Positions 1 through 36,000 of a stretch of DNA of 64,000 bases are shown here, piece after piece. The notes below the pieces were generated by a model. The model did not search any database, was not told the DNA's origin, and saw only the letters and a program-made list of their open reading frames with translations. The DNA is from Sebastes aleutianus (Eukaryota > Chordata > Actinopteri > Perciformes > Sebastidae): positions 33,017,990 to 33,081,989 of the forward strand of contig CAKAKS010000066.1 in assembly GCA_916700875.1 (NCBI GenBank), in the 5' to 3' direction. Made by a program: the position numbers and the translations under genes. Position 1 is the first letter of the stretch. Every line of letters starts with the position of its first letter.

Positions 1-1143
1 CCGACGTCTTAGCACCAGTTTAGTCTATGACTTGGTTAAACTTTGATAGTTTTGTGGTAGAAACAACCCCAGAGGAATTGGTTAGAATACTGGTGCCTTC
101 GAATGAAACTCGTGAGCTCGTGTTTACGACACGGGAAGTCGTGTACACGATATGCTTGGCGTTCAAGCGGTTAAGTCGTGAGAACACCGCTGCTAAGCAG
201 TGGCAATATTAACGTTACTGTCGGCGTCTAGAAGCCACAGAGGTTAACAATGCTAGCACATGGGCAGCATAATGCATGAAATGCAAAGGCATAATGACAG
301 AGGAAAAAGATTAGTCAATTGGGAATATCAACATTTTCTTCAGACATATTATAAAATTACAAAGAAAAACAATATATGACTAAAATTACAATATATTAAC
401 TTATATATTTAGAAATTTTGGAAATTATTATATCTATCTTTTTACAATAAATAATAAATAATGTTGACTTTTGGACTAAACAGCACTCTGGAGTTATTGT
501 AAATGTTTGGAATCTAATTCTACAAACGGTATAATACTAATATTAGTGTAGCCTGATCTTTATCTGTCAACTGTGCAACTTTATCTGCGCAGCATTCAAA
601 TGTTAATTTATAATTTCAATGTTAACGTTATGAATGAAGCTTCGGAACCATTCGGTACAGCCCTATTCTGTTATGTTATTTTGGTTATTTTTCTTTTATC
701 TCAGCCCATTTTTTTGGGTCCAGGATGCCAATGCTTAAACTTGAGTAAGACGAACGCAACAATTGACAGATACTGGCACTGGTCTATGTTTTCAGAGAAA
801 TTGTGGATATAAATATGTATTTCCTACTGCTGAGTGAAAGCAGAGGAGAGATTGTGTTCCTCCTCTTTCCCTCAGCGGGTTTCTGTCCCAGACAAGACCA
901 TCTTGTTTGCTGCTCTTCAAACAGCAAAAGCACAGCTCTGACAGATTGTCATTTATGTTTGAACACTCTCTTTGCAGCAAGGTTTGATTCAGGGAGGGCT
1001 TTCAATTCCAAAAGGAGCTCTTTTTTTCCTTCTCCTACAATGATGCAAGTGGGTCACGGCTGTCAGTCTCAGCAGTGGCACAAAAAAAAAAAGCTTGTGA
1101 CGTTGACGCACTTGTTTGTGTATGCGTTTCTGTCTACCTGCAG
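1..1143 (+). other. KAT6A intron, upstream of first visible exon
   Basis: No exon recognised. There is a small inverted repeat built on TCGTGT/ACACGA words at about 117-152, then AT-rich DNA. The (A)11 run at about 1082-1092 lies just before the polypyrimidine tract of exon w1. Confidence 0.5.
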
Positions 1144-25287
<24,144 letters not shown>

Positions 25288-27620
25288 GCAGCCAAGAAGT
25301 TGAGGAAGGAGACATGAGGCCAGAGCTGATACTCGCTGTACTCTAAATGTCCATTACTCCTGTTCACCCTCTCCAGTGCCCACGGCAGGCACGCGGGAGC
25401 GTAGGTGGTCGGAGACAGAGAGGGTCTTCTGTTTTTTCTATGTTGTCATTTTGTCCCTTTTCATTTGGGCTCGTTTCCCCTCCCCTCCCAGCTGGCTGCG
25501 TACGGGAGCAAGTGGGTGGGGGTTCCGGGTCGGGGGGGTGTGTACACGGACCTCTGCCGCGCCATGCTGCTTCGGGCCAGGCCTACACAGTCCTCTGTAA
25601 CGTGATTTCACACAGGCCCAGGAGGCTCCAGGAGAGCAGGGGGAGGACAAGAATGACGAGGAAGATACACAGAGAAAGACAATACAGGAGTAGCTCGCTT
25701 TGTCAGACTGCGAATGAAAAACAGTGGTCAACTGAATATATTCATCCATGCACACAATCTTTTAATTGATATAGGAAGCCTTACCTTGGAAAAAAAAGAG
25801 ACGATGAAACATTGTAGGCGGACTTTTGTTTTTGTTAAACATAATGTTGAAATCTTATTTTTGTTGTCGTTTTTGTTGTTTTTTGAAATACTCGTGTGCA
25901 GTCCGACCTCTTATATGCTTTGGTCTTTATATGTGTGGCATTCTGAAACGGTGACAACACCATTCTCGCTCTCTCAGAAATAACCCCCCAACATCTCTTG
26001 CGGCCACTCTGTCAGACGGCTTTTCACCTAGTTTCCAGAAAGAGCACGGGAGCGGGGCCTTCCGGTGTTTGAGGTGTTGAGCTGTTTCCAGAGTCTTCCC
26101 CGGATGGACCTCGTTGTACCAAAAAAAACGGCGAAGAGACGAGCGAGTCACTGTCTTATCAAATGTCCAAACAAGTAGCATTATTTTCCAGTTTGCCGCC
26201 ACTCTGAAACGTTTAGATGTAAATATTCTGGTACTTCCCGATATCCAGCACACACACACCCACAAACACACACACACACACACGCCGGCTAGCCGTCGCC
26301 AATCGGTGGCTAGCTCAGGAAACATTCAGCTGTTCTTGTCCACACTCCACTGACAGACGGTGTACTATGTCAGCCTTTGTTTTTTTTAGCAGTTTAGGGA
26401 ATGCAGAACAAAACGGTGGGATTTCCATTTAACTGCTTTAAGGAAAGTCGGTTAACTATAGCTGACCTCTCCTCCTTAAGTGTTAGTGACCCAGAGAGGT
26501 CCAGGAGTCTGCTTTTGAATGGTGTATTCTATTAAAAACTGTATTTTTTATTTTCCTTTTCTGCAAAATTCTGCACTCCCATTGGCTAGAAATATGGCAG
26601 TAGACAGTAAACCTTTCTAAAAGGTGTGCCTAAATGCCTGATCTAGTGCATGGTTCGGCCCTCACATAGAGGCACACTCATATAAAAGCAGGGTCGGAGG
26701 CGAGGAAGTGTTCGAGGTTCTGCTGGTTGTGGCGTTCAACCCGCAGGGGTGAAGCGGTTGACCTTGTCGCTCCATGTACCAGTATTCAAAAGTCAAAAGA
26801 GGAGTTTTCATTTTCTTACAGACCTGACATTGCATACTTTATTTGTGTGTATTGTTCTGTTCTGTACTTCTGTTGTGTTTTTGTTTCTTTCTGAATTTTA
26901 TCAGACTGGGCAGCTTTCTTTTATGACACAAGCTGACTCTTTTTGACTTTAGAAAAACCTATTGTAGAGAAAAATGTTTTTTCTATAATATAAAAAGGAA
27001 ACTCTGACATTGATATTGGTACTGTCATTTTTTTCACTTCTGTTTCAGGAAAAAAAAAAAAACAATACATATTTTTTAGCTCGCCTCTTGGGTAATAATT
27101 ACTAAGAAATTCAAAATTTAAAAAAATTACCACTCACTTTTAGTGACTTTAAGATGCCTTTAACCTCTCCATTCCATCTCATCTCTAGAGTTTTTCTATC
27201 TTTGTGTAGTATATTAATGCTATTTTAAACAAAAAGGACTACAAATATCTAAAGGTCACTTGGCATTCTTTTCTTTTTTTTTTACTTGTGTGTGTATAGG
27301 ATGACTTCCTTACATTTAAGAGGCATGTAAAAAGGAGCTCAGTATATTTCTGTCTGTTTATATCGCTTCCCTTTTTGTATCCTTTGTAATTGTACATGTT
27401 GCGTTGTATGCTAAGAGAGAGAGAGAGCGCAAAATAACGAGAGGAGTGACGGCTGGGCACGCAGTGAAAGTTGGTTTGCGCTCAGCGGCCTCAACTCTAC
27501 TCTGTCCCTGTATGTATTTCCATTTATTCTGTTTTGTTTTTTTTCTTTCTTTCTTAGCAAGTACTTTCAAAGAACTCTGTACATTTTAACATAAAATGAA
27601 AATAAATTATGTTGAGCCAT
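25288..27620 (+). other. kat6a: KAT6A 3' untranslated region
   Basis: Runs from the stop codon to just past the poly(A) signal at 27601. It contains a (CA)n run at about 26250-26284 and several T- and A-rich tracts. No transposon-like element was recognised in it, unlike the DNA on both sides, which is what a transcribed UTR would show. The extent is inferred from the AATAAA; a shorter isoform is possible. Confidence 0.7.
27601..27606 (+). promoter_or_regulatory. kat6a: Poly(A) signal of KAT6A
   Basis: AATAAA followed within 25-30 bases by a T-rich stretch (ATGTTTTCCTTGAG). It is the best-placed signal after the stop codon and lies about 130 bp before the first transposon. Confidence 0.65.
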
Positions 27621-27737
27621 TCATGTTTTCCTTGAGCTTTTTAAAGTTTCATCTGAGTCAGCTCCACAATTAAATCATCATCTCCAGTCCGCTCCGTAGA
27701 GACTTGCCTCAACAGGACAAAGATGCTTTAATTCTAC

Positions 27738-29441
27738 TTAAAGGGATAGTTCAGGGGATTTGAAGTTGGGGTTGTATGAGGAACTTATAGTAGGTGTATT
27801 ACTTTGAGTAGATGGCAGTCGGCACGCCCCCAGTTTGGAGAAGCAGACGGGAGTACCACCATGGAAGCGAAGCAATGTACCGCTGTGGACGGACCCAGCA
27901 GCAAAACATATTCTAGCACCTTAAAGGTCCCATATTGTAAAAAGTGAGATTTTCAGGTCTTTTACATTATAAAGCAGGTTTAAGTGCTATATAAATACTG
28001 TTAAACTATCAAAACGCTCAATATATGGAGAAATACACACAGCCCGTATTCAGAAATTGTGCGTTTGAAACAAGCTGTTAGGATTTCTGTCCATTTGTGA
28101 TGTCACAAATAAAACGATATTAAGACTATTACACGTTTTAAACGTAAACATTCTAAATGGGTCCCAGTTTATTTCCTGTTACAGTGTATGTAAATAACAT
28201 CAGCTGACAGGAAGTAAACATGGACCCAAACTGTTGCCTGGCAACGCAATTCCGTTGAAATGCACTAAAACGGAGCGTTTCAGAGAGAGGGTAAATACAG
28301 GTATATTCAGGCAGTACGAGGAAAATGTGTTTTTTGAACATTACAGCATGTAAACATGCTCTAATAGAAACACAAAATACAAGTATGAACCTGAAAATGA
28401 GCACGATATGGGACCTTTAAAGAAAGGCTCACCTAAAAAAAAAAGATATATATCGATTTATGGGTTTAAGTGTACGCTATATTTAGCATATTTTCCGAAG
28501 TGAAACTTATCTATACTGTTGTCAACGGAGTCTGCTGGCTTTGAAGAAAACGTAGATAAGTTTCACTTTCAGATCAGCCCAGTCGCACAGCAGTTCGTGA
28601 AATAGTCACAAAATTGTATGTATTGATTTCTATACATAGACACAAATTTCAATTTTTTTTTCATGATGGTCAGCATGAAATCAATCTGTATGTAATCCAC
28701 GTAATTGTGAACCAGGAAATATAAAGAGCGGCGAACGCCGTGTTGGGAGGAAGTCGGGGTGGACCGGTGTTCATGTCCCGTGTGAAACCACAAGTGAAAG
28801 TTGATTTATTTGTCATGTAACTTCTGTACTTAAGTTAGGGTACTTCCGGAGTTATTTAAACCCAAACCACAATCTTTTCCTAAAACTAACTAAGTAGTTT
28901 GTTGCCTAAGCCTAACCAAGTCAATATATTCCTAAACCTAAGTAGTTTTATTTTGAAAAAGACTGGTGCGGAAATTGACACGTGCATCACGTGTTGCTGG
29001 ACATTTGTAGGAAAAAGCACAAAAAATACGGAAAGTCGGCTGAGCGTCACGAAAATAAAAGGGCAATTTGTATCTATGTACACGAATCAAATACATTAAA
29101 TTCATGACTATTTCACAAGCTACCATGAGACTGTGTTTTTCATTTCAGTTCCCTGTCGGAAAGGAGAGGGAAAGGGCTGTCTGACGGCAAGATAGAGTGG
29201 TGAATATAATTCTAAATATAGTGTTCACTTAAACTGAAATCTTTTTTTTTTTTCGGTGGCTAAAATATGTTTTGCTGCTGGACCCGTCTACAGCAGTACA
29301 TTGCTTTGCTCCCATGGTGGTACTCCTGTCTTTTTCTCCAAACTGGGGGCATGCTGACCGTCATCTACTGTCGGTAATAAACTGACTATGGATAACTACC
29401 TCATACAACCCCACTCCAAAACACCCGAACTATCCCTTTAA
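27738..29441. mobile_element. TTAA-flanked element with long inverted ends, 1.7 kb, nested
   Basis: Left end TTAA then AGGGATAGTTCAGGGGATTT; right end CACCCGAACTATCCCT then TTAA. The inverted ends extend inward about 170 bp: GGAGTACCACCATGG at 27849 pairs with CCATGGTGGTACTCC at 29312, and AAACATATTCTAG pairs approximately with TAAAATATGTTTT. A second TTAA element (27921-28420) is inserted just inside the left end. Confidence 0.82.
27921..28420 (+). mobile_element. TTAA MITE family A, copy 1 (500 bp)
   Basis: TTAA, AGGTCCCATATTGTAAAAAG at the left and GAGCACGATATGGGACCT, TTAA at the right; the ends pair as AGGTCCCATAT/ATATGGGACCT. The interior is shared with copies at 29649, 36001 and 55393. 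Nested within 27738-29441. Confidence 0.88.
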
Positions 29442-29648
29442 TACCATGTCCATTATGCAAAATAGTGAACCCTCCTTTATAAAACGACTATTTTGTGTTT
29501 GGAATTTTTAATATTTAAGTACAAGTAAGGAGTTTTGCACATTAGATACAGGACAAATTGTGACAACCTTACATACAGTTAATGGTGTCAGGAACTAGTA
29601 CTGCAAAACAAAGTGACAAACACTTTATTCCAAATGGTGTACATTTAT

Positions 29649-30163
29649 TTAAAGGTCCCGTATTGTATAAAGCGAGATTTTCATGTCTTTTATATTATAA
29701 AGTAGGTTTAAGTGTTTTATAAATACTGTTAAACTATGAAAACACTCAATATACGGAGAAATACACACAGCCCGTATTCCGAAATTGTGTTTGAAACAAG
29801 CCGTTACAATTTCTGTCCATTTGTGATGTCACAAATATACAATATATAGACCATTACATGGTTTTAAACGTAAACATTCTAAATGTGTCCCAGTTTATTT
29901 CCTGTCGCAGTGTATGTAAATAACATCAGCTGACAGGAAGTAAACATGGACCCAAACTGTTGCCACCAACGCAGTTCCGTTGCAATTCCATTGAAATGCA
30001 CTAAAACGGAGCGTTTCAGACAGAGGGTAAATACAGGTATATTCAGACAGACAGTATGAGGAAAATAAAGTGCTTTCTGAACATTAAACCATGTAAACAT
30101 GTTCTAGTAGAAACACAAAATACAAGTATGAACCTGAAAATGAGCATGATATGGGACCTTTAA
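29649..30163 (+). mobile_element. TTAA MITE family A, copy 2 (515 bp)
   Basis: Left TTAA then AGGTCCCGTATTGTATAA; right TGATATGGGACCT then TTAA. The last 350 bp are almost identical to copy 3, while the first 165 bp are clearly diverged (see findings). Confidence 0.9.
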
Positions 30164-30577
30164 ATGAGTTTTCTTCATGAGCTTGATACTCGAGCAACAA
30201 TGAAAGTGTGAAAAGAATCATTTTGGGTACTCTGCTTTGTAACTCTGCTAATGCGTTTGGGTGTGGTTTGATCACATATGACTAACAGTGCTGGCAACTT
30301 AAAACAAACAACCACACAACTGTCATCAGCTCTGACTCACACGCAGCTCAACTCTGATTGGTGCACAGCAATATGATACCACAGAGCCCTGTCCATTTCA
30401 GAGAAGACGAAGGACAAAAACACAACTCTCATGGCAAATAACCAGCACTGTTCCAACTTTAATATACATTTTTTTTCAAGAAGGACCTCATCTCTCACAG
30501 TGAGAAGCTGAAAGGGAAAATGGTTTTCAGGGTCTTTAAATACGACTTTTTTCCACTTTCTTGTTCCAAATTGAAAT

Positions 30578-31094
30578 TTAAAGCTTCAGTAGGCAGATTG
30601 TTTTTGGCATCTCTGGGCAAAAATTCCATAATAACCTTTCAGCATATTGTAATTCAAGTGTTCTGAGAGATAACTAGACTTCTGCTCCTCCTCATGGCTC
30701 TGTTTACAGGCTTTAAAAAATCTAGCCTGTGACGGGAGACTCTGACCAATCACAGGTCATTCCATTGAGAGAGCGTTCCTATTGGCTGTCATGTGACCGG
30801 AACTTGGCGTTCCTTCACCAGATTTCACAATGACGGCGGCGTCACAAACTTTCTCATTTTACAGCTAAACCGTGCACTACAAGATGATTCTGAAAACATT
30901 TGAGGAGATAAATAGGCATAAACGTAACAGAATATTGATTCATATTTGATCAGCGCTGCCTAGTTTGACCGTTTGGTCAGAATTCAAGAGTGATTGACAG
31001 CCGGCTCTCATAGACGGAAGCTGGACAGCGGACCTCAGATCAGCTCTTACTGCTTGTTTTCCTCCAGTCTGTGAAATCTTGCAGATGCCGTTAA
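30578..31094 (+). mobile_element. TTAA element family B, truncated copy
   Basis: Opens TTAA then AGCTTCAGTAGGCAGATTG and follows the family to TTGCAGATGCCGTTA near 31091, where homology stops before the right inverted end. Full-length relatives are at 53063 (reverse) and 58093. Confidence 0.75.
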
Positions 31095-32006
31095 GTGAAT
31101 AGTCCAGATTCATATGAACAATTCTGTAATCACATCTTATTTGTCTTGTTCTGTCATTTATTTTGATAATAGATTGGGAAAATAAATATAAGAAATTCAG
31201 TTTTACAAAGCTCCACACCACAATCTTACCCCATTTGGTGAGCATTAATAATGGACTATTATGGAATTGCTTTGACCACTTGTGGCCACTAGATGTCCCT
31301 GTAGAATGTGAGAATGTCATGAAACGAGAGTGTTTTCTCCTCACCCATTTAATTCTTCAACTAAATCCAAATGCACAGACTTTGCCTTTTTGAATCTTAC
31401 TGTGTTGTGAACATGCGGGAGTCGCATTTGTCAGATCTACGTAATGTAAAAGCTCATAGTCTTATCAAGTCGCTGGTGTCAGCACGGTTGGTGAACGCCT
31501 CTTACCAATATTCAGAAGGTGTTGTTTGGCTGCGAACTGCAGCTAAATGTTTTCTCCCTAAACATATTGTGGAAACCAAAAAGCATAATTTTGATCACTC
31601 AGTCACTGACTTACAGTATCATATTTACATTTTGGATAATAATTACTTTTCATTTGTTTAGTCCTGCTGAATAAGGGAGATCCCCAAACTATATTCAATG
31701 ATTAGATCAATTTGATTTGCTACATTAAATGTATAATGCCAGTGTAATCATTATGTAGTGGTTGGTATGTGGTTCTTGGTAGAAGCAGTATCCCACAGAG
31801 CAGGATGCACCAGAAGAGGCTCTTTATGATCATATAGATGGATAAGGCTATGAACTGGCAAACCTGATCTGATATTTTAGCTTATAGTATTTTGTTTCCG
31901 ATGTCTGTGCTCTTCTGTTCCACTAACATTGACTGTAAGGGGTTTAACTCGTTGAGGGTAGGATTTCGCCCAACATCATTGTTTGCATGTGTGTTGAAAC
32001 TTTGTC
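31095..32006. other. Intergenic DNA without recognised content
   Basis: About 0.9 kb of AT-rich sequence between two TTAA elements. I see no exon, RNA gene or tandem repeat. The short open frames have no recognisable domain. Confidence 0.4.
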
Positions 32007-32841
32007 TTAAAGGTCACCTATTATGCAAAATGCACTTTTCCATGTCTTTTAAACATCAATATCTGTCCCCAGTGTGTCTACAGGCCACCATAGTATCATA
32101 AAAGACCATCCTCTCTCTTTTTCTCCTGCTCCGTTTGTCCGGAAATGGGTGTTGAAATACGCTGCGCAGCTTTTCCTTCTCTTCTGACGTCATTTGAGAA
32201 ATGACCCATGTAAGGGTTTCCTGGTTGAACCAGAGAGAACCGTCAGTAGCTGACCCCGCCCCACAGCGCGTCACTGTCTCTCCTCCTCAACCGAACTTGA
32301 GCAAAGTAGCTCCTACTGTTAGTCTGCAAGAACCAGCAGAACAGGCTTCATGTACTCCCATCATCTAAATATAACATGTTCTTTCACAAAGGCTTTATGT
32401 AATTACACTGTTTAAACAGCTGATATTTATATATTATACATATTTGATGTCATGCATGTAGCAGAGTACAGGTAGTAAATAGTGACTTGTAAGCAACACA
32501 ACATGTTTCTGTTTCACAGTCAAACTTTATTTGAGTAGACAGATGACAATATTAATTATTCACAGCATTTGTAATCATCCCACCTGTTAGTTAGTTATGT
32601 TGACATGGTACAGGAGAAAGTCTTCAGCTCTGGTAAACTATGGTAAGCTAAGCTCCGGTGGTCTGTAGTCATGGTAACACAGAGACAGCTCCTACTGTAA
32701 CTAATATACCATTACTCTGATCTTCCATATGTTTAGCAGGTGTCTTTCACCAGAAATAATGAACTGACTACTGTTTCACATCTTCTATCTTCCACCCTGA
32801 TGGTCGCTGTGTTTACACACCGTCTCATAGCGGTAGCATGT

Positions 32842-32883
32842 AGCTAACCCGTTAGCATGTAGCTACATGCTAACGGGTTAGCT
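32842..32883. repeat. 42-bp perfect palindrome
   Basis: Arms of 21 bases, AGCTAACCCGTTAGCATGTAG and its exact complement, meet without a spacer. It lies 10 bp before the 14-bp minisatellite. Confidence 0.92.
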
Positions 32884-32892
32884 CTGTATCTC

Positions 32893-33216
32893 CCATCTGC
32901 TCACAGCTGTCTGCTCACAGCTATCTGCTCACAGCTATCTGCTCTCAGCTGTCTGCTCACAGCTGTCTGCTCACAGCTATCTGCTCACAGCTATCTGCTC
33001 ACAGCTATCTGCTCACAGCTATCTGCTCACAGCTGTCTGCTCTCAGCTGTCTGCTCACAGCTATCTGCTCTCAGCTGTCTGCTCTCAGCTGTCTGCTCTC
33101 AGCTGTCTGCTCACAGCTATCTGCTCTCAGCTGTCTGCTCTCAGCTGTCTGCTCTCAGCTATCTGCTCTCAGCTGTCTGCTCTCCTCTGTCTGCTCTCAG
33201 CTGTCTGCTCTCCTCT
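32893..33216. repeat. 14-bp minisatellite (CTGCTCACAGCTAT)n
   Basis: About 23 tandem units that differ at two sites, CACAGC or CTCAGC and TAT or TGT. It is the variable part of the TTAA element at 32007-33791. Confidence 0.9.
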
Positions 33217-34084
33217 GGGATGATTCTGTCGGTCATTTCTCACAGATGGATCTGTAAAGACAGACGTAAAACAGAGTGTGTGTTTACGGTTTACAGAGTT
33301 GATGCAGAAGGTAAACACTGAGCTAACTAACAGAGCTATAAATAGTATTATTTACCTGAGAGAAACCGTCAGGAAAACCTGGAATCTGGACCGCAGATGT
33401 TCATCATGTGTCGCCGATTTCTTATCAGTTTCCTCCGGTAACGTGCGCTGGGTGAAGTTTCTGGTTTATAAACTTTAAAGTAGTTTATTTTCCTCTTCTG
33501 CTTCTCTCTCCCTGCTCTCAGGCCGCGAGGGGGGCGGGGAGGGTGACGCTGTGTTGTTAAGGACGTTTGATTGACAGAAAACGCTGACCAATCAGAGCAG
33601 AGTGGGAGGAGACAGGCTGTGAATCAGGGGTTTTCAGACAGAGGCTGAATTAGGCTCTGAGGCAGGCAGACTCAGGCTGCAGTATGAGAACAATAAAGGG
33701 TTTTTTGAACATTGCAGCATGTAAACATGTTCTAGTGCAACATTAAAATACATCTATGAACCTGGAAATGAGCATAATATGTGACCTTTAAGGGTGTGAG
33801 CTGCTCTTGGAAAGAAGGTGGAGCTGCAGACTGTAAACTGTCAGACATCAGAAAGACATCTTATTCATTGTGTGCACTTATAGTTGTTATCCTCCATGTA
33901 TTCTTTTTGTGAAGTTCTCACATATCAAATAGAGCTCTAACTGGTTAATGCTCTTCTGCTGCTTTTAAATCGTATCAGCTGAGACATTGTTGAGGGTTGG
34001 AGCTGCCAGGTAGTTACATGCAACATACCGTGTACAAGTTGTAGTAAAGGTGTTGCTATGCTATACAATGCTTTCATATATATT

Positions 34085-34200
34085 AAATATAATAATAATA
34101 ATAATAATAATAATTTTATTTATATAGCACCTTTCGAAACAAGGTTACAAAGTGCTTTACAATAAAAGCATGATAAAAGTAATTAACACCCAGAACTTTA
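34085..34200. repeat. (AAT)n and LINE/SINE-like tail
   Basis: (AATA)-type run at about 34088-34112, then TTTTATTTATATAGCACCTT and ACAAAGTGCTTTACAATAAA. This resembles the 3' tail of a fish retroposon in reverse orientation. Confidence 0.55.
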
Positions 34201-34324
34201 AATCTAAACAAACAAAAAAAAAATATTAAAACAAGACAATACAAATATGATGTGCAGAAGACACCCTAAAGAAAACACTGAGCTTTACACAACAGTTACA
34301 AAAGTGCTCAACAAGAAAAATGGT

Positions 34325-34615
34325 CTATATACAGGTTATATATAAATAAATATATATATATTTTATATATATACATATAATACATATATATATACGCATT
34401 TAATACATATATAAATAAATAAATATATATATATAAATATATATATTTATTTATACATATAATTTATATATACACATGTATATATATATATTTATGCATA
34501 CCATACATATATAAATAAATAAATATATATATATATATATATTTTATTTATACATATATATATATATATACATATATATATGTATATATATATATATATG
34601 TATATATAATGTTAT
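34325..34615. repeat. AT-rich (TA)n tract
   Basis: About 290 bp of imperfect TATATA/AAATAAATA, nearly free of G and C. Confidence 0.85.
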
Positions 34616-34841
34616 TGTATCATTCATAAATAGTTATGACTCCAGCATCAGCATCTCATGGTATTCAGTGCAGTCTTCATGTTTGCCTTTTATTATAATC
34701 TTGTTCAGGGGAAAAATATAAAATTAGATTTACTATGTATATGACAAAATAAGATGTTTTATGAAGTGTATGCTGCAGACTTACTGGGGAAGCATTTTGA
34801 CTCTAAGTATTGCAGTGTTATTCTCAGTGAAGTTCTGTATG

Positions 34842-34942
34842 AACCATGTCCCTGTCCATGTCCCTGTCCCTGTCCCTGTCCCTGTCCATGTCCATGTCCC
34901 TGTCCCTGTCCATGTCCCTGTCCCTGTCCCTGTCCATGTCCA

Positions 34943-34977
<35 letters not shown>

Positions 34978-35143
34978 ATGTCCATGTCCCTGTCCCTGTC
35001 CATGTCCCTGTCCCTGTCCCTGTCCATGTCCCTGTCCCTGTCCCTGTCCCTGTCCATGTCCATGTCCCTGTCCCTGTCCCTGTCCATGTCCCTGTCCCTG
35101 TCCATGTCCCTGTCCCTGTCCCTGTCCATGTCCCTGTCCCTGG
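34842..35143. repeat. Hexamer minisatellite (CCCTGT/CCATGT)n
   Basis: About 50 units of 6 bp in two versions, CCCTGT and CCATGT. It lies about 90 bp upstream of the first CCAAT box of the AP3M2 promoter. A 6-bp period without stop codons keeps all six frames open, so apparent proteins such as (Cys-Pro)n are artefacts. Confidence 0.95.
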
Positions 35144-35228
35144 ATATCTATCAGTCTGAATGGAGAGGAACTCCACAAGATGAAATCTGATACTGGAAAC
35201 AAAATGTCAGACCAGCTCCACCTGGAGG

Positions 35229-35400
35229 CCAATCAGCGGGCAGCTTTACTGGTGTTTACTGTCGCCCTCCCTCCACGGACCAATCACAGCCCAGTCACGA
35301 GTCACCAGCTTCCGTATTGTTGACCAATCACTCGATCAAGTGGGCGGGACTTTACAGTCTCCTCGGATTCTGATTGGTCCGCTGTCCTCTCCGTCGTCCC
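35229..35400 (+). promoter_or_regulatory. ap3m2: AP3M2 promoter: CCAAT boxes and GC box
   Basis: Forward CCAAT at 35229, 35280 and 35324, inverted ATTGG at 35373, and GGGCGGG at 35342-35348, all within 150 bp of CpG-containing DNA. There is no TATA box. This is the NF-Y/Sp1 arrangement of a housekeeping promoter, as expected for a ubiquitous adaptor subunit. The transcription start is not visible directly. Confidence 0.65.
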
Positions 35401-35505
35401 TGACATCAAGAGCTGCTCCACCTAACGGGAAGCAACGACGGCTGCTTCATCTCTCACTGGAGAAACGGGCGAAAGGCGAGACGAACACCTACATATTTGT
35501 CTTCG
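35400..35505 (+). other. ap3m2: Probable non-coding first exon of AP3M2
   Basis: Ends at TTCG|GTAAGT, a strong donor 130 bp downstream of the CCAAT/GC cluster. The next acceptor on this strand that leads to a recognised exon is at 38456. The left edge is a guess. Confidence 0.5.
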
Positions 35506-36000
35506 GTAAGTCATTGGCAACATATGAACGGCTCGAGTGGCAAGTGGTCATTTTCCCGTTAAAAACAGCCTCGTTGTTGTAAAGTATTGTCATCCCCGGT
35601 ACCGGGTGACGGGCTGTTCCTCCGTCATGAGACTGAGAGAGGAGGAGGAGGAGGGAGACTGGTGGAGCATCTAGTAGGACCCGGAGGCCTCAGACCGCTA
35701 TACAACACAGATAGATAGCTAGTTACACAGTTCAGTGTTGTATCGCAGTAATAGTTATGTGTACCTGCAGTTTATCCAGGCTCCTGTAGCGCTGGTTCTA
35801 TCCAGTCAGAACTTGATCGCGTAGCCGCATGTTTAATGAATATCCCGGTGTCATGTATCACAGCAGCTTTAAGTTGAAGCTCACTAAAGAAGCCTTAACT
35901 TCATGATCACTTACTGTATCAAGTAAAACCCTGATCACGTTACGTGGTGGCCTCTCAGAGAGCTGTGCGACAAACCCTTTTTTTAAAATAGGCATTTAAT

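Larger units (their letters stand above)
32007..33791. mobile_element. TTAA-flanked element, 1.79 kb, with minisatellite inside
   Basis: Left TTAA then AGGTCACCTATTATGCAAAA; right GAGCATAATATGTGACCT then TTAA. Its right-hand 80 bp (ACATGTTCTAGT...ATGAACCTGGAAATGAGCAT) resemble MITE family A, so the two share an ancestor. It contains a 42-bp perfect palindrome and a 14-bp tandem array. Confidence 0.82.

Noticed and set aside
26680..26690. TATAAAAG box as promoter of a downstream gene
   Set aside because: Lies in the KAT6A 3'UTR with no gene following on that strand; an AT-rich chance match.
29879..30100. 73-residue antisense frame repeated almost exactly at 36233-36454
   Set aside because: Both lie inside copies of the same non-coding MITE; the repetition reflects the element, not a gene family.
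32893..33216. CRISPR-like array
   Set aside because: Contiguous 14-bp tandem units without spacers, in a vertebrate genome; it is a minisatellite.
34754..35323. Open reading frame with a long (Cys-Pro)n tract, and matching open frames in the other five frames
   Set aside because: Produced by a 6-bp minisatellite without stop codons; no start context, splice signals or domain.
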